A stretch of 64,000 bases of DNA from Adineta vaga (lineage: Eukaryota > Rotifera): assembly GCA_021613535.1 (NCBI GenBank), contig CP075493.1, forward strand, positions 17,856,001 to 17,920,000, given 5' to 3'. Position numbers and translations under genes: made by a program. Positions 47,268 through 57,147 of this stretch are shown here, in pieces. Position 1 is the stretch's first letter. Every line of letters starts with the position of its first letter. The notes beneath the pieces were generated by a model that ran no database searches, was not told the origin of the DNA, and saw nothing but the letters and a program-made list of their open reading frames with translations.

Positions 47268-48339
47268 TAGATGGTGACGTTAAATGCTTGATGTTGTAAC
47301 AAAAATTGTCCTTTATTTATATATATTAACTAAATAGGTAGCTTTTTCTCTATTTACCGATTTATTTAAAGATTATTTCTTAAACAAGATGATAAAAACA
47401 AAGAAACAATAGCTAATATTAACCAATCAAATATAGACATTCAAAACTATTCATTTCTTTTCTTTCATTTTAAGCGCGCGCTTCTGTTTCACTAGAGATA
47501 AACAAAAGAAGAATTGTAAGAAAAAAGGATAAACAAAAGAAAAATTGTAAGAAAAAAAAGATAAACAAACATAATTCAATGCCTACATCGTTCAATACCG
47601 ATTTCTGGAGCGCTTAACGAAAGATACGATGCGATTAAGTATCTTGAACTACATAGAACGAGCGAAAAAACAACAACAACAACAACACATTTGTCTAACT
47701 AATAAAAACAAACTGACCTTGAATACGTGATAAAATTGATTCATCATTAATAAAAGTTTTACACCATTGAATAACTTGTTCACAAGACCAGTCCATAATT
47801 TGATAGTAATGAAAGATGAGGTGAGACGAAGAAAATGATATAATAATAAGAATGATCAGATATCGACGAACTATCTAAAATTTTAAAAAAAACCTCGATA
47901 AATAGTTACCGAATACATCAATGCTGGAAAATAAACAGACGCTTTTACAGAAAAGAATATCACCGAAGGTTTCTTTTCTTTATTTTATTAAACGGCGATT
48001 GTTGTATTGTTATACTGTGCGATTTATCTAATCGCAAAACAAACCAATAGATGGTGGCAGCACCTCGCAATATTTCGAATATTTATAGACAATTGCTTGG
48101 TAACGGTTTTCAGTGACAACTTCACATAAAACTAAACCATCTCGAATAATTCAAATTATGTCTTATAAACAAAACTTTCAAAAGAATGATCATAGTTCGT
48201 AATCTATTTAGTTTCTCTTGGCATATCCACTTATATCAGACAGTCGCATATATAATGCACTTTGGTGACAGATCAATTTTGAATCAAAAGTAAAATGTAA
48301 TTTAAAACGAAGTAAATAGAATTATCCATTTCCAAGTAT

Positions 48340-49065
48340 AGTTAATAAACTCTTTGCAATGAGAAAGTACAAGAATAAACTGTTCAGCGAAGAATGATAT
48401 ATCTTTTACAATGATAAAGTGCAAGAGTAAACTGTTCAACGAAGAATGATAAACCCTTTGCAATGAGAAAGTACAAGAATAAACTGCTCAGCGAAGAATG
48501 ATAAACCCTCTGCAATTGAAAAGTACAAGAATAAACTTCTCAACGAAGAATGATAAACCCTCTGGAACGCAAAGGGTATAAAACACAATTGTTCCCTTAC
48601 AATAACAAACCCTTTTGATTAAGACGCAGATTGATCAACCTCTATGTGCAGAGTAATAAACCTGTTGTGAGCAAATGGACAAGAATCTACCCTTGCCCGT
48701 TGAATATTAGACTGCATAACGGAGACGTATAATGTTCTATCGTGAAAAGTAGAAAAATATACGCGTTCAAAGAGAAGGTAGCATGATAAATGCCAAAGAG
48801 AATAATAAAATACCCTTATTGGGGAAACGTATAACTATCTATCAATTTTGATTGAAGAACATACTCTCGACTTGGTATAACGAAATAATAAACCCTTATA
48901 TTACTATCATAAACCGTTTCAGTTTTGATAAACTTTTAGTTTGATAAACGATTTGAATACTAAACCTTCGAAGGGTTGATAAAACATATATAAACCTTTG
49001 AAAGGTTTATTGACAAATTTCTTAAGGGCAAGGGTTGATTATTATGCGGATTTTTTTTTCAGTGT
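48340..49065. repeat. CACTGAAAA element with 52-bp minisatellite (array 4)
   Basis: Five units of 52 bp (about 48350-48560) repeat TTGCAATGAGAAAGTACAAG, then AATAAACTGYTCA and GCGAAGAATGATA. About 450 bp of unique sequence then leads to the end GGGCAAGGGTTGATTATTATG followed by CGGATTTTTTTTTCAGTG. That is the inverted form of the left end at 16268. No opposite end was recognised. Confidence 0.7.
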
Positions 49066-49133
49066 TGTTTATCCTTCGTTAAGAATGACACCAGCTCACA
49101 ACAATTCCCCTTCTGACATTTGTAGTAATTAGA

Positions 49134-49448
49134 GAGATAGATAAAATTGGTCTAGTATACTGAGATAGAAACGAAAAAATTTATCATTATGAGTTTTCCA
49201 AAATTCGAATGGTTCTATTTGCTTTTTACTTTTATCAAACTCAAACAACAAGTATTTGTCAAGCTCGTCTCCTTTTTTTCTGTTATACTCATACTCATCA
49301 CTTTCATCACTGCTTTCAGTTCGACTGATTATGTTTTCCGTGAAATTATTAAACGCACATCGACTCAACAAATTATTCTTATGTTTCTTTTCGATGGTTG
49401 CAATAAATATTTGTGATTTTCTCCTACTTTTACTTGTCGTATCTTTAT
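49134..49448 (-). pseudogene. hAT transposase C-terminal remnant
   Basis: The minus-strand frame contains DELDKYLLFEFDK, then FEFWKTHNDKFF and LSIL, the pattern of the hAT dimerisation region (DELxxYL ... PLxWWKxNxxxFPxLSxLA). It begins without a start codon at the LINE insertion site. Past 49134 the expected SxPSERxFS segment is unreadable because of frame changes. This is a relic of an autonomous hAT element into which, or next to which, the LINE inserted. I could not find the remainder beyond the LINE at 53240. Confidence 0.55.
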
Positions 49449-49516
49449 CTCTTTCTCGCCGCCGCCTGCCAGGGATGTGTTAACATCCACAGGGTCTCGA
49501 GGCTGCAATAGTAGTT

Positions 49517-51154
49517 TTGAGAGGCGCCCCTGGGCTGCTGGTAGCCACCTTGTCTTATTCTCAGGCTAGCCCCCTAAAAATAGGACGTTTTAAACTTTTA
49601 CTGGCTAATGAAAAGGATCAGAGAAAGTGCATAAATGCAAACAAATCTACTTTCTTTAGTGGATGGAACGTACGTTCGTGCTTTCGGCAAGTCAAGCAAG
49701 ACCTTATATGCAAGCAATTACAGAAACATCGAATTCAAATTGCTGCTTTAAGTGAAACTTCGATGTATGATTCGGGTGTCATTATAAAAGATGACTATTC
49801 GATGGTATACTCTGGTGCTCCAAGTTGTAACAAAACAAGAGCTGCTCATGGAGTTGCCATTTATTTAGACAAACATGCTGCTAATGTTTGGAGGGAATCA
49901 GGGGCGAAATGGGAGGCAGTAAATGAAAGAATACTAATGGTTCGGTTGTGCTGTGAGCCCATTCAGGTGTCAATAATTGCAGTATATTCGCCAATAAATC
50001 CAAACGGAAGTAAAGAGGCAATCGAGGAATCCAATGCCTTTTACGCTAAATTACAACAGACGGTAGATAAAGTGCCGAGAGGAGACATGCTTCTGATATT
50101 GGGTGATTTTAATGCTAGAGTTGGCAAACAACAAAATCTAACATCTAAAAATGTCATTGGACCGCATGCTGTGGATAAAATAAATGAAAATGGAAAGCAG
50201 CTAATAGATTTTTGTTCTCATAACGAGTTGATTGTGGCCAACACTTTTTACCAGCATAAGACATTACATCAGATGACATGGAAGCATCCAGCAACTAAAA
50301 AATACCACATGCTGGACTATACACTTGTTAACAGAAAATTTCGTTCGAGTGTAGAAGATGTCAGAGTATTTAGAAATGCTGCTGGAGCTATTGGTACAGA
50401 TCATCATCTCGTAAAAACAAAACTGAAGTTCCACTTAAGATGGAGGAAGAAAGCTGTAAAACCACAGTGTGTCAGAATGGACGTAAATAAAATGAAAGAT
50501 GTTGATTTAAAAAGAGATTTTCAAGTGCAACTCTCTAGTAGATTAGAAGCTAATGTGGCACAGAAGAAGCTGATAAAGGAGAAATATGACGAATTTACTG
50601 ATTATGTAAAGACTTTGAGTGGTGCAATATTTAACAACAAACACAATAAGTCAAGAAAACCAAAAGAATGGTTGACCGATGAAATTCTTAGTCTTGTTGA
50701 GGAGAAAGCAGCGGTTTTTGTTGAATGGCAAAATCATAGTCAAACTAGGTTGGAACGAAAATATCGAAGCAAATACTACCAACTAAGAAATTTGGTTAAC
50801 AAAAAGATACGTGCTCGACGACTCGAATATTGGGATGAGGTAAGTGAAGAAATCGAAAAGTCTATCAAACAACACGATCCAAGTACAGCATATAGCATGA
50901 TAAGACAGCTTAAAGGTGGAAGAACTAATGTAGACAATATGCCAATACGAAACAAGCAAGGTGATCTTCTCTCAGAGTCAGAAGATGTGATGTGTCGGTG
51001 GAGTGAATACTTCTATGAACTGTTGAATGTGCATTCTATTATTGATCCACATATTAGCCAACAAATCCAGATACCAAATATTCCAACAGCTGAACAAATA
51101 CGACAAGACAAACTTCATCTCTGTCTGAAGTTATGGATGCCATTAAACAAATGA
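49517..51154 (+). CDS. LINE endonuclease part of the ORF
   Basis: The frame is open for 545 codons; the exact start is uncertain and may lie at or before 49517. It has an AP-endonuclease-like domain: GWNVRSC near residue 50, AALSETSM (catalytic Glu), VYSPIN, LILGDFNARVG near residue 200, and the C-terminal GTDHHLV. These are the residues that nick target DNA in LINE retrotransposition. A linker with basic helices follows. The frame runs into a stop at 51154 and the RT continues in another register. The RT register reads TSSLSEVMDAIKQ just upstream, so a single indel near 51095-51115 is the likely cause. Confidence 0.85.
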   Translation: MRGAPGLLVATLSYSQASPLKIGRFKLLLANEKDQRKCINANKSTFFSGWNVRSCFRQVKQDLICKQLQKHRIQIAALSETSMYDSGVIIKDDYSMVYSGAPSCNKTRAAHGVAIYLDKHAANVWRESGAKWEAVNERILMVRLCCEPIQVSIIAVYSPINPNGSKEAIEESNAFYAKLQQTVDKVPRGDMLLILGDFNARVGKQQNLTSKNVIGPHAVDKINENGKQLIDFCSHNELIVANTFYQHKTLHQMTWKHPATKKYHMLDYTLVNRKFRSSVEDVRVFRNAAGAIGTDHHLVKTKLKFHLRWRKKAVKPQCVRMDVNKMKDVDLKRDFQVQLSSRLEANVAQKKLIKEKYDEFTDYVKTLSGAIFNNKHNKSRKPKEWLTDEILSLVEEKAAVFVEWQNHSQTRLERKYRSKYYQLRNLVNKKIRARRLEYWDEVSEEIEKSIKQHDPSTAYSMIRQLKGGRTNVDNMPIRNKQGDLLSESEDVMCRWSEYFYELLNVHSIIDPHISQQIQIPNIPTAEQIRQDKLHLCLKLWMPLNK

Positions 51155-52953
51155 AAAACAGAAAAGCTCCGGGTGTTGACAATATTTCGGCAGATGTACT
51201 CAAAGCTGGCGGCGTGCCAATGGCGAAGTGGGTACATGAAATAGTCTGTGATGTGTGGAACGAGGAAGTAATGGTAGACGAATGGACAACCGCTATTCTA
51301 ATTCGGTTGTATAAAAGTAAAGGGGACCGTTCAGTGTGTGGAAACTATAGAGGCATATCTCTTTTGGCGGTAACTGGCAAAATATTTACACGTATAATTT
51401 TAAATCGAATACAAAATTTAGTTGACAAACAACTCCTTGAATTACAAGCTGGTTTTCGGCGCAATAAGTCTACAATTGATCAAATTTTCACACTCAATTT
51501 AATAATGAAAAAGTCTCAAGAATATAACAAACCATTGTTCTTATGCTTCATAGATATACAAAAAGCATACGACTCGGTTGACAGAAATTTGTTGTGGAAA
51601 GTATGTAGGAGTTATAGTATATCTGATAAGTTGATTCGGTTATTAAAGTTGCTTCACAGTAAAACAAAAGCTCAGGTACGTATTGGAGGTAATTTATCGG
51701 AAGCATTTGAAATAGAAACTGGAGTGATGCAAGGTGGGATTATTTCACCGATGCTGTTCAACATATTTTTCAATTATGTTATACGAAAAGTAATCGATGA
51801 AGCTGGAATAAATGGCATAAGGTTGGCTTTCGGCAGTAAAGATTTTTGTCACACAGATAAAGATCATTTTGAAGACCTTGATGTCGTGGCCTTGGCGTAT
51901 GCAGATGATCTAGTAGCTATAAGTGACAAAGCGGTTGACATCGAGCATTTCATTCGAACGTTCGAGAAAGTTAATCAACAATGTGGGTTAACAATGAATG
52001 TTAAAAAAACATGCACTATGTCTCTCAAACAACTTGAAGTAGATCCTCAAAGTAGGATCATCAAAGGACAAGAGGTTGTTGTACCTAACTTTGATACAGT
52101 AATTCGAAATGAGAGAATTGAATCAGTCGAAAATTTTCCTTATCTAGGATGCATAGTGTCGAGAGATCAATCAATAGATAAGGAGATGGAAACTAGGCTA
52201 GCAAAGGCGTCAACGGCCTTCAACTTGCTTCGTAATACTATCTGGTATAGGAAATCTGTGTCTTATGAAGCAAAGTTTCGAATTTTTCGTGCGTGTGTCC
52301 TACCTGTTTTGTTGTATGGAAGCGAAGTTTGGGCGTTAAATGTGGCACAAGAAAGAAGAATAAACAGTTTCTATATGAAATGTTTACGGACAATTATTGG
52401 AGTGAATCTGGGTGATAGGATGGCAAATAATATGCTGATAGAAATCACGGGGCAACCACATATCGAAAACATAATGAGGAGAAACAGACTGAGATGGTTT
52501 GGTCATGTCAATATGCTGAACAAAGACGATAATGAGCCATCAATGGTAAGGAAAATTATGTTTTCATATTATCGAAATATAAAGCGCCCGAGAAATGGAG
52601 GTATAAAGAAGAGATGGGAAGATAAGATCATTGATGATCTTACTAAGTGTCAAATTCATAATTGGAGAAGAGATACTCTGCTGAGAGGTAAATGGAGAGA
52701 AATGATTAACAAACCGGTGCAGGTTAAACCAATTCACAACAACATCAAAAACATCGTACAAGAATACAAGAATATGGCCATAAAAAGAAGAGATGGTGTA
52801 CATCAAGTCAAAGTCACAGAAGCACTTAAACGAAATTCAAACAACATGTATACTTGTCCAAAATGCACTAAATCTTTCAGGCCACAAGGAATTACTAATC
52901 ATGTGAGGTCTTGTGCAAAGGAGTGGTGTATACAAAACAAAATTCGCATGTAA
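51133..52953 (+). CDS. LINE reverse transcriptase part of the ORF
   Basis: Order of RT motifs: KNRKAPGVDNISADVLK, NYRGISLL, LQAGFRRNKSTIDQIF, FIDIQKAYDSVDR, GVMQGGIISPMLFN and the catalytic AYADDLVAIS near 51900. The thumb region has the NRLRWFGHV block typical of RTE/CR1-related LINEs. Near the C-terminus is a zinc-knuckle-like CPKCTKSF...HVRSC, which is not usual in RTE proteins and may help RNA or DNA binding. No stop within these 606 codons. With the endonuclease frame it would make one protein of about 1,145 residues if the break near 51100 were absent. Confidence 0.88.
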   Translation: MDAIKQMKNRKAPGVDNISADVLKAGGVPMAKWVHEIVCDVWNEEVMVDEWTTAILIRLYKSKGDRSVCGNYRGISLLAVTGKIFTRIILNRIQNLVDKQLLELQAGFRRNKSTIDQIFTLNLIMKKSQEYNKPLFLCFIDIQKAYDSVDRNLLWKVCRSYSISDKLIRLLKLLHSKTKAQVRIGGNLSEAFEIETGVMQGGIISPMLFNIFFNYVIRKVIDEAGINGIRLAFGSKDFCHTDKDHFEDLDVVALAYADDLVAISDKAVDIEHFIRTFEKVNQQCGLTMNVKKTCTMSLKQLEVDPQSRIIKGQEVVVPNFDTVIRNERIESVENFPYLGCIVSRDQSIDKEMETRLAKASTAFNLLRNTIWYRKSVSYEAKFRIFRACVLPVLLYGSEVWALNVAQERRINSFYMKCLRTIIGVNLGDRMANNMLIEITGQPHIENIMRRNRLRWFGHVNMLNKDDNEPSMVRKIMFSYYRNIKRPRNGGIKKRWEDKIIDDLTKCQIHNWRRDTLLRGKWREMINKPVQVKPIHNNIKNIVQEYKNMAIKRRDGVHQVKVTEALKRNSNNMYTCPKCTKSFRPQGITNHVRSCAKEWCIQNKIRM

Positions 52954-53239
52954 TGAATCAAGTACGTGCCGAAAACGGTGGGTGTAAATAACTCGTGCAT
53001 CATGATGAGTGAAACTGAAACCTTTCCCGCGCGGCTTTGGAGGTGTCATTCGGACCAAGCACGAGTTTATGGAACTCAACAGCGAACCAACTGGAAATTC
53101 ACCAAAAGAAGATAAAGACTATTTACGTTTTTTTTTTTTGTGTAGTGTGTTCTTCTTTTTTTTTGTATCTTTTTTTTGATCTTCGCCCAACACCGAAAGG
53201 TAAGGGTAATAAAACTAACTAACTAACTCTTTCTCGCCG

Positions 53240-55356
53240 TACTTTATTCAAAAGGTATCTGCGGAGTATAGGCAGCTCTTTTCGTTCTCTATAACGTTTT
53301 TTGTCATCCAAGGTACGAAATTATATAGGAATTTTTTTAAAAGATGCCTTTTTTTCTAACATAAATACTGTATATATTTGCAGGGTAAAAACCTTAACCC
53401 TACATCCTGCCCTACCCTGTGATCATCTCTACTCTCCACTTCCGAATGTATATAGATGGGTTTTCTTTTCTCGTATTTTGATCGCGAAATCCAACCTATA
53501 AAATCACGTGCTTCAACCGTCGAAAGTAAGTGCACTGTCATTAATTTCGTCGACAAGTCAAATTTTGTTTGCAATTTCAACACTAAACTAAGTTTTGTCC
53601 TTAGTTTCCATATCTCATTTTGAAAGCTGCTCCCAAAGCCTTGAGCCCTAAACAACACATCTATGTGTGATCTTTGCACGTAAATACCAACAAAAATTCT
53701 TGAAACCGTTCAAAACTTCTCAGGGCAGTGTTTTTTTATCTATTTAAACAAAATATTTCGTTTCATGCTTTATGCGAAAAGATATGATTGGTTTAGAAAA
53801 CTGATCGAGGGGGCCCTTCTTAGAAAACCCGACTTTTTGGAAAAACTTGGGGTCGAGTTTTCTACACAGGAAGGGGTGTCGAAGCTTCCCCTTTCAGAAT
53901 ATAGGCAGGCTTTGACCAAACAACCAGAATCTCACAAACTTGTTGATAAAAAACTTTGCCTCTATCACCATATTTTGCGGAACTTTTCGCATACTTCTCA
54001 GTGTTGAAAAAGTGTTTTTACCCGGAAAAGATAAGATCAAAACTAGTTCAACATGATAGATCGTACTAGCGCACTGCGACTGTTATATGTTGTAAACAAG
54101 TCACGCTAAATATATCGAAAATATGCCTCTTACAGATGAGTTTATGAAGTTGAATACGAAATTCGTTCCTGAATTTATTTTCTGGTTCTTCTCAAAGGAG
54201 AATTTTCAATCGGAAAAATTGAAACTAGTCCTTCCGCATCTGGGACTATATCCGATATGTTTTTTTGTTTTACATGTCTGAACCACGGCTAACTTTTGTC
54301 CGAGGCCAATTTTTATAAGTGGCTTTTGAACTGAGAAAAATGAAATTTGTTGTCATTGAACCCCCATTTCTAATACTAATTTGCCGACCATGCCACTAAA
54401 AGTATTCATAAAAAATCATTTTGACTTTCTTTAAAAATTCTGTCCAGACAAACGCTGCGCTCCAAGATTAGCTTTAATTTGAAACCAACCTGAACTCGAT
54501 AGCACATAACAGAATGAAGTTATGCCGGTTTGAAAAATAGGTCATAAACTAGCTGATTCGTCCACTCTAGTAAGACCTAGAGGGCTGATATTTTTACCAC
54601 AAGCGTATTTCATCAGGATCAGCCCTCCCTAAAAAATTCAGCTTAAACCAATAGTATAAAGTGGAAGATCAGTTCTGAGAGGAGTCTCTTAATATATAGC
54701 GAATTTAATAAGATATGCGACGTCTCTACTAACAGAGTTTTGGCTCTGTAGGCAATTTGACAGCTTTTTTCTACTTAGTGTGATATACTAAATATAGAAA
54801 AAAAAATTTTCAGATACTGAAAAAGGTACAAAGCGGATAATCTTACACATCTTGAGAAAAACGACACCTTCGCACTCTTTCGTGTTTTTCGATCGGAAAA
54901 AAGTATTTGTTGAGGCTATAAAGAGAATTTCCGTAATCAGCAGCTCACACGCTATTGAATGACATAAAAAACGGCAGAGTTTTCAAAACAAAAGTGGATG
55001 TGAATGTTGATCTTAATTCCATTCACATCTGACTCATCCTCACAATTTAGCTGAAATGTGACATTACGAGCTGTGAAAAAAGTTCTTAAATGATTCAGAA
55101 AAATTTATGATTTAGTCAATTTTACAACCACCAGCAAAAGATTGCAAAGAATTTTTCAAGATTTTATACCGTTCTCCGAATGTTTGAAAGGGAGAAATGA
55201 TCAGTTCGTGATTTAAATTGATTTTTCATCTGTTATAAAAGTAGCCTTTTTGTGGATCTTTTTTCGTAAAACCGCGTGGTCTCGATCGCTAAAGCTGCAG
55301 TATTATGATCTAATCATTGTATGCGACTTTGTAGATAGCTAAACAGAAATAACATT
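53240..55356. other. Intergenic, no supported gene
   Basis: At 53413-53430 TACCCTGTGATCATCTCT is the inverse of a word at 35536-35553, probably a shared transposon end. The 80-codon frame at 53765-54007 and other short frames have no motif. The last few hundred bases should include the promoter of the monooxygenase gene, but no element was recognised. Confidence 0.4.
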
Positions 55357-56991
55357 ATGGAATCTCAGCAACATATGAATGGTATTGGCACTTGTGTTGA
55401 CACAATCGATGTTGTCATCGTTGGTGCTGGATTTGCTGGATTATTCATGTTACATCATTTGCGAGAACACGGTTTCGTAGCAAAAGTTTTCGAAAGCGGT
55501 GACGAAATTGGTGGCACATGGTACTGGAATCGTTACCCTGGTGCCCGATGCGATGTCGAGAGTATGCAATATTCGTATTCTTTCTCTGAAGAGCTGCAAC
55601 AGGAATGGCATTGGTCGGAACGCTTTGCTGCACAGCCTGAAATTCTGGCCTATCTGAACTATGTAGCGGACAAATTTGATTTACGCAAAGATATTATACT
55701 AAGCACTCGAGTGGTCTCTGCAATTTTCGATGATACTCTTTTACGTTGGGAGATTAAAACGAACCGCAACAACGTTTTGCTGGCCAAGTTTTGTATCATG
55801 GCAACAGGCTGCCTCTCTGTTCCGAAAACTCCTGATATTAAAGGACTCGATCACTTCAAAGGTAGTATTTATAGCACTAGCAACTGGCCGCATGAGAATG
55901 TGGATTTTTCGAATCGTCGTGTAGCCGTTATCGGAACAGGACCATCAGGTGTACAATGCATCCCAATCATCGCCAAACAGGCTGCTCACGTCTATGTATT
56001 TCAACGAACACCCAATTATTGTATTCCGCCGAACAACCGCCCGCTCGATCTAAAAGAGGAAGAACGGTGGAAGACAAACTATGCCCGATTTCGACGTGAT
56101 ATGCTACAGACAAGTGGTGCACTTTTGCTTGATGGCATTCGAAATTGTCCTGCATTAAGTGTGACACCGAAAGAAAGAGAAGAAGTATATGAGTCGGCAT
56201 GGCAGAAAGGCGCAAACGCATTTACATTACCTTTCAATGATCTCTATATTAATAAGGAAGCCAACGACACAGTAGCAAATTTTATTAAGTCAAAGATACG
56301 TACAATCGTCAAGGATCCCATTACTGCCAGGCTCCTGTTACCATATAATCATCTTTTTGGTATCAAACGTCTCTGTAGGGGTACTGACTATTACGAAACA
56401 TTTAATCGCGATAATGTCACACTTGTTGATCTTCGTTATAGAGGCATTAGTGAAATTCAGGCAACAGCAGTTCGAGTTGGGAACAAGACTTATGAAATAG
56501 ATGATATCGTCCTTGCACTTGGATTCGATGCATTTACTGGCGCATTGCTCAACATAGACATTCGTGGTCGATCAGGTAAAACACTTCAAGAAAAGTGGAC
56601 AGAAGGATGGCGTACTTACTTGGGTCTCATGATTGCTGATTTTCCTAATATTTTTACGATTACTGGTCCCGGTAGTCCTTCCGACTTAGCTAATATGGTT
56701 CCACATATCGAAGAACATGTGAAATGGATAACAAAATGCTTAGTGTATCTACGAACGCATCAAATCAATATGATCGAACCTACGCTCGAGGAAGAAGCTG
56801 CTTGGGTTAAACATGTAACCGACGTAATGGAAAATACTCTATTTCGAACATCCAAATCACTTTACGATGGCGCAAATATTCCAGGGAAACCACGAGTTTT
56901 CATACCTTATGTAGGAGGTTTTGATATTTATATGGAGAAATGCGAAAAAATCGCCACGAATGACTATGAAGGTTTTCAACTGACAAAGTAG
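55357..56991 (+). CDS. Type I Baeyer-Villiger flavin monooxygenase
   Basis: A single open frame of 544 residues without introns, a length like cyclohexanone monooxygenase. FAD-binding Rossmann motif GAGFAG at 23-28; GGTWYWNRYPGARCD at 52-66, the second Baeyer-Villiger signature; NADPH-binding GTGPSG at 193-198. The fingerprint FxGxxxHxxxWP is present at 167-178 as FKGSIYSTSNWP, with Ser173 in place of the usual His. The C-terminus has EPTxExEAAW, FGANIPGK-like DGANIPGKP and YEGF, as in bacterial enzymes. Such enzymes insert oxygen next to a ketone using NADPH, FAD and O2. The enzyme is typical of bacteria and fungi. The absence of introns and the transposon-rich setting suggest horizontal transfer, as known for many bdelloid genes. 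Loss of the fingerprint His may lower activity or shift it towards oxidase chemistry. Confidence 0.9.
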   Translation: MESQQHMNGIGTCVDTIDVVIVGAGFAGLFMLHHLREHGFVAKVFESGDEIGGTWYWNRYPGARCDVESMQYSYSFSEELQQEWHWSERFAAQPEILAYLNYVADKFDLRKDIILSTRVVSAIFDDTLLRWEIKTNRNNVLLAKFCIMATGCLSVPKTPDIKGLDHFKGSIYSTSNWPHENVDFSNRRVAVIGTGPSGVQCIPIIAKQAAHVYVFQRTPNYCIPPNNRPLDLKEEERWKTNYARFRRDMLQTSGALLLDGIRNCPALSVTPKEREEVYESAWQKGANAFTLPFNDLYINKEANDTVANFIKSKIRTIVKDPITARLLLPYNHLFGIKRLCRGTDYYETFNRDNVTLVDLRYRGISEIQATAVRVGNKTYEIDDIVLALGFDAFTGALLNIDIRGRSGKTLQEKWTEGWRTYLGLMIADFPNIFTITGPGSPSDLANMVPHIEEHVKWITKCLVYLRTHQINMIEPTLEEEAAWVKHVTDVMENTLFRTSKSLYDGANIPGKPRVFIPYVGGFDIYMEKCEKIATNDYEGFQLTK

Positions 56992-57147
56992 CTGTCATCG
57001 TTACATCGGGGTGGTGCAAACCATTCATATTACTGTTGTTGTTTTTTATATATTTCCACGACACAATAGCTTATTGACTTGATGTTTTTATTTGAATAGA
57101 TGCCAGTGTAGATGAGGACCAGTTGTTTTTTTCAACTCTGTCTTCAT

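Larger units (their letters stand above)
39684..47796 (-). pseudogene. SAMD3-like gene, copy 2, exon 2 split by a foldback element
   Basis: Minus-strand exons: 47796-47718, 43257-42137 (holding the insertion), 41694-41613, 41560-41396, 41348-41148, 41089-40981, 40930-40854, 40432-39972 and 39906-39684. Lengths of exons 3, 4, 5 and 7 equal those of copy 1 exactly (82, 165, 201 and 77 nt). Exon 6 is one codon longer. The SAM domain again spans exons 1-2 (MDWSCEQVIQWC; EYDVDGPTL). Exon 3 reads KQFDIVGNA where copy 1 has a stop. After exon 6 the donor is GC (ACAG|GCAAAT), not GT. Apart from the 627-bp insertion in exon 2 (after ITLP, before GSSTIITT) the frame is open. Intron 1 holds the open C2H2 gene. 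Confidence 0.75.
49462..53226 (+). mobile_element. APE-type non-LTR retrotransposon (RTE-like LINE), full length
   Basis: The element is flanked by an exact 13-bp target duplication CTCTTTCTCGCCG (49449-49461 and 53227-53239). It ends in a short AACT microsatellite (AATAAAACTAACTAACTAA), as RTE-type LINEs often end in simple repeats and not poly-A. It carries an endonuclease and an RT with one frame break between them. The long matched duplication and intact domains imply a fairly recent insertion. Confidence 0.9.

Noticed and set aside
53765-54007. 80-codon frame
   Set aside because: No motif, no intron-exon support and no conservation visible within the window.
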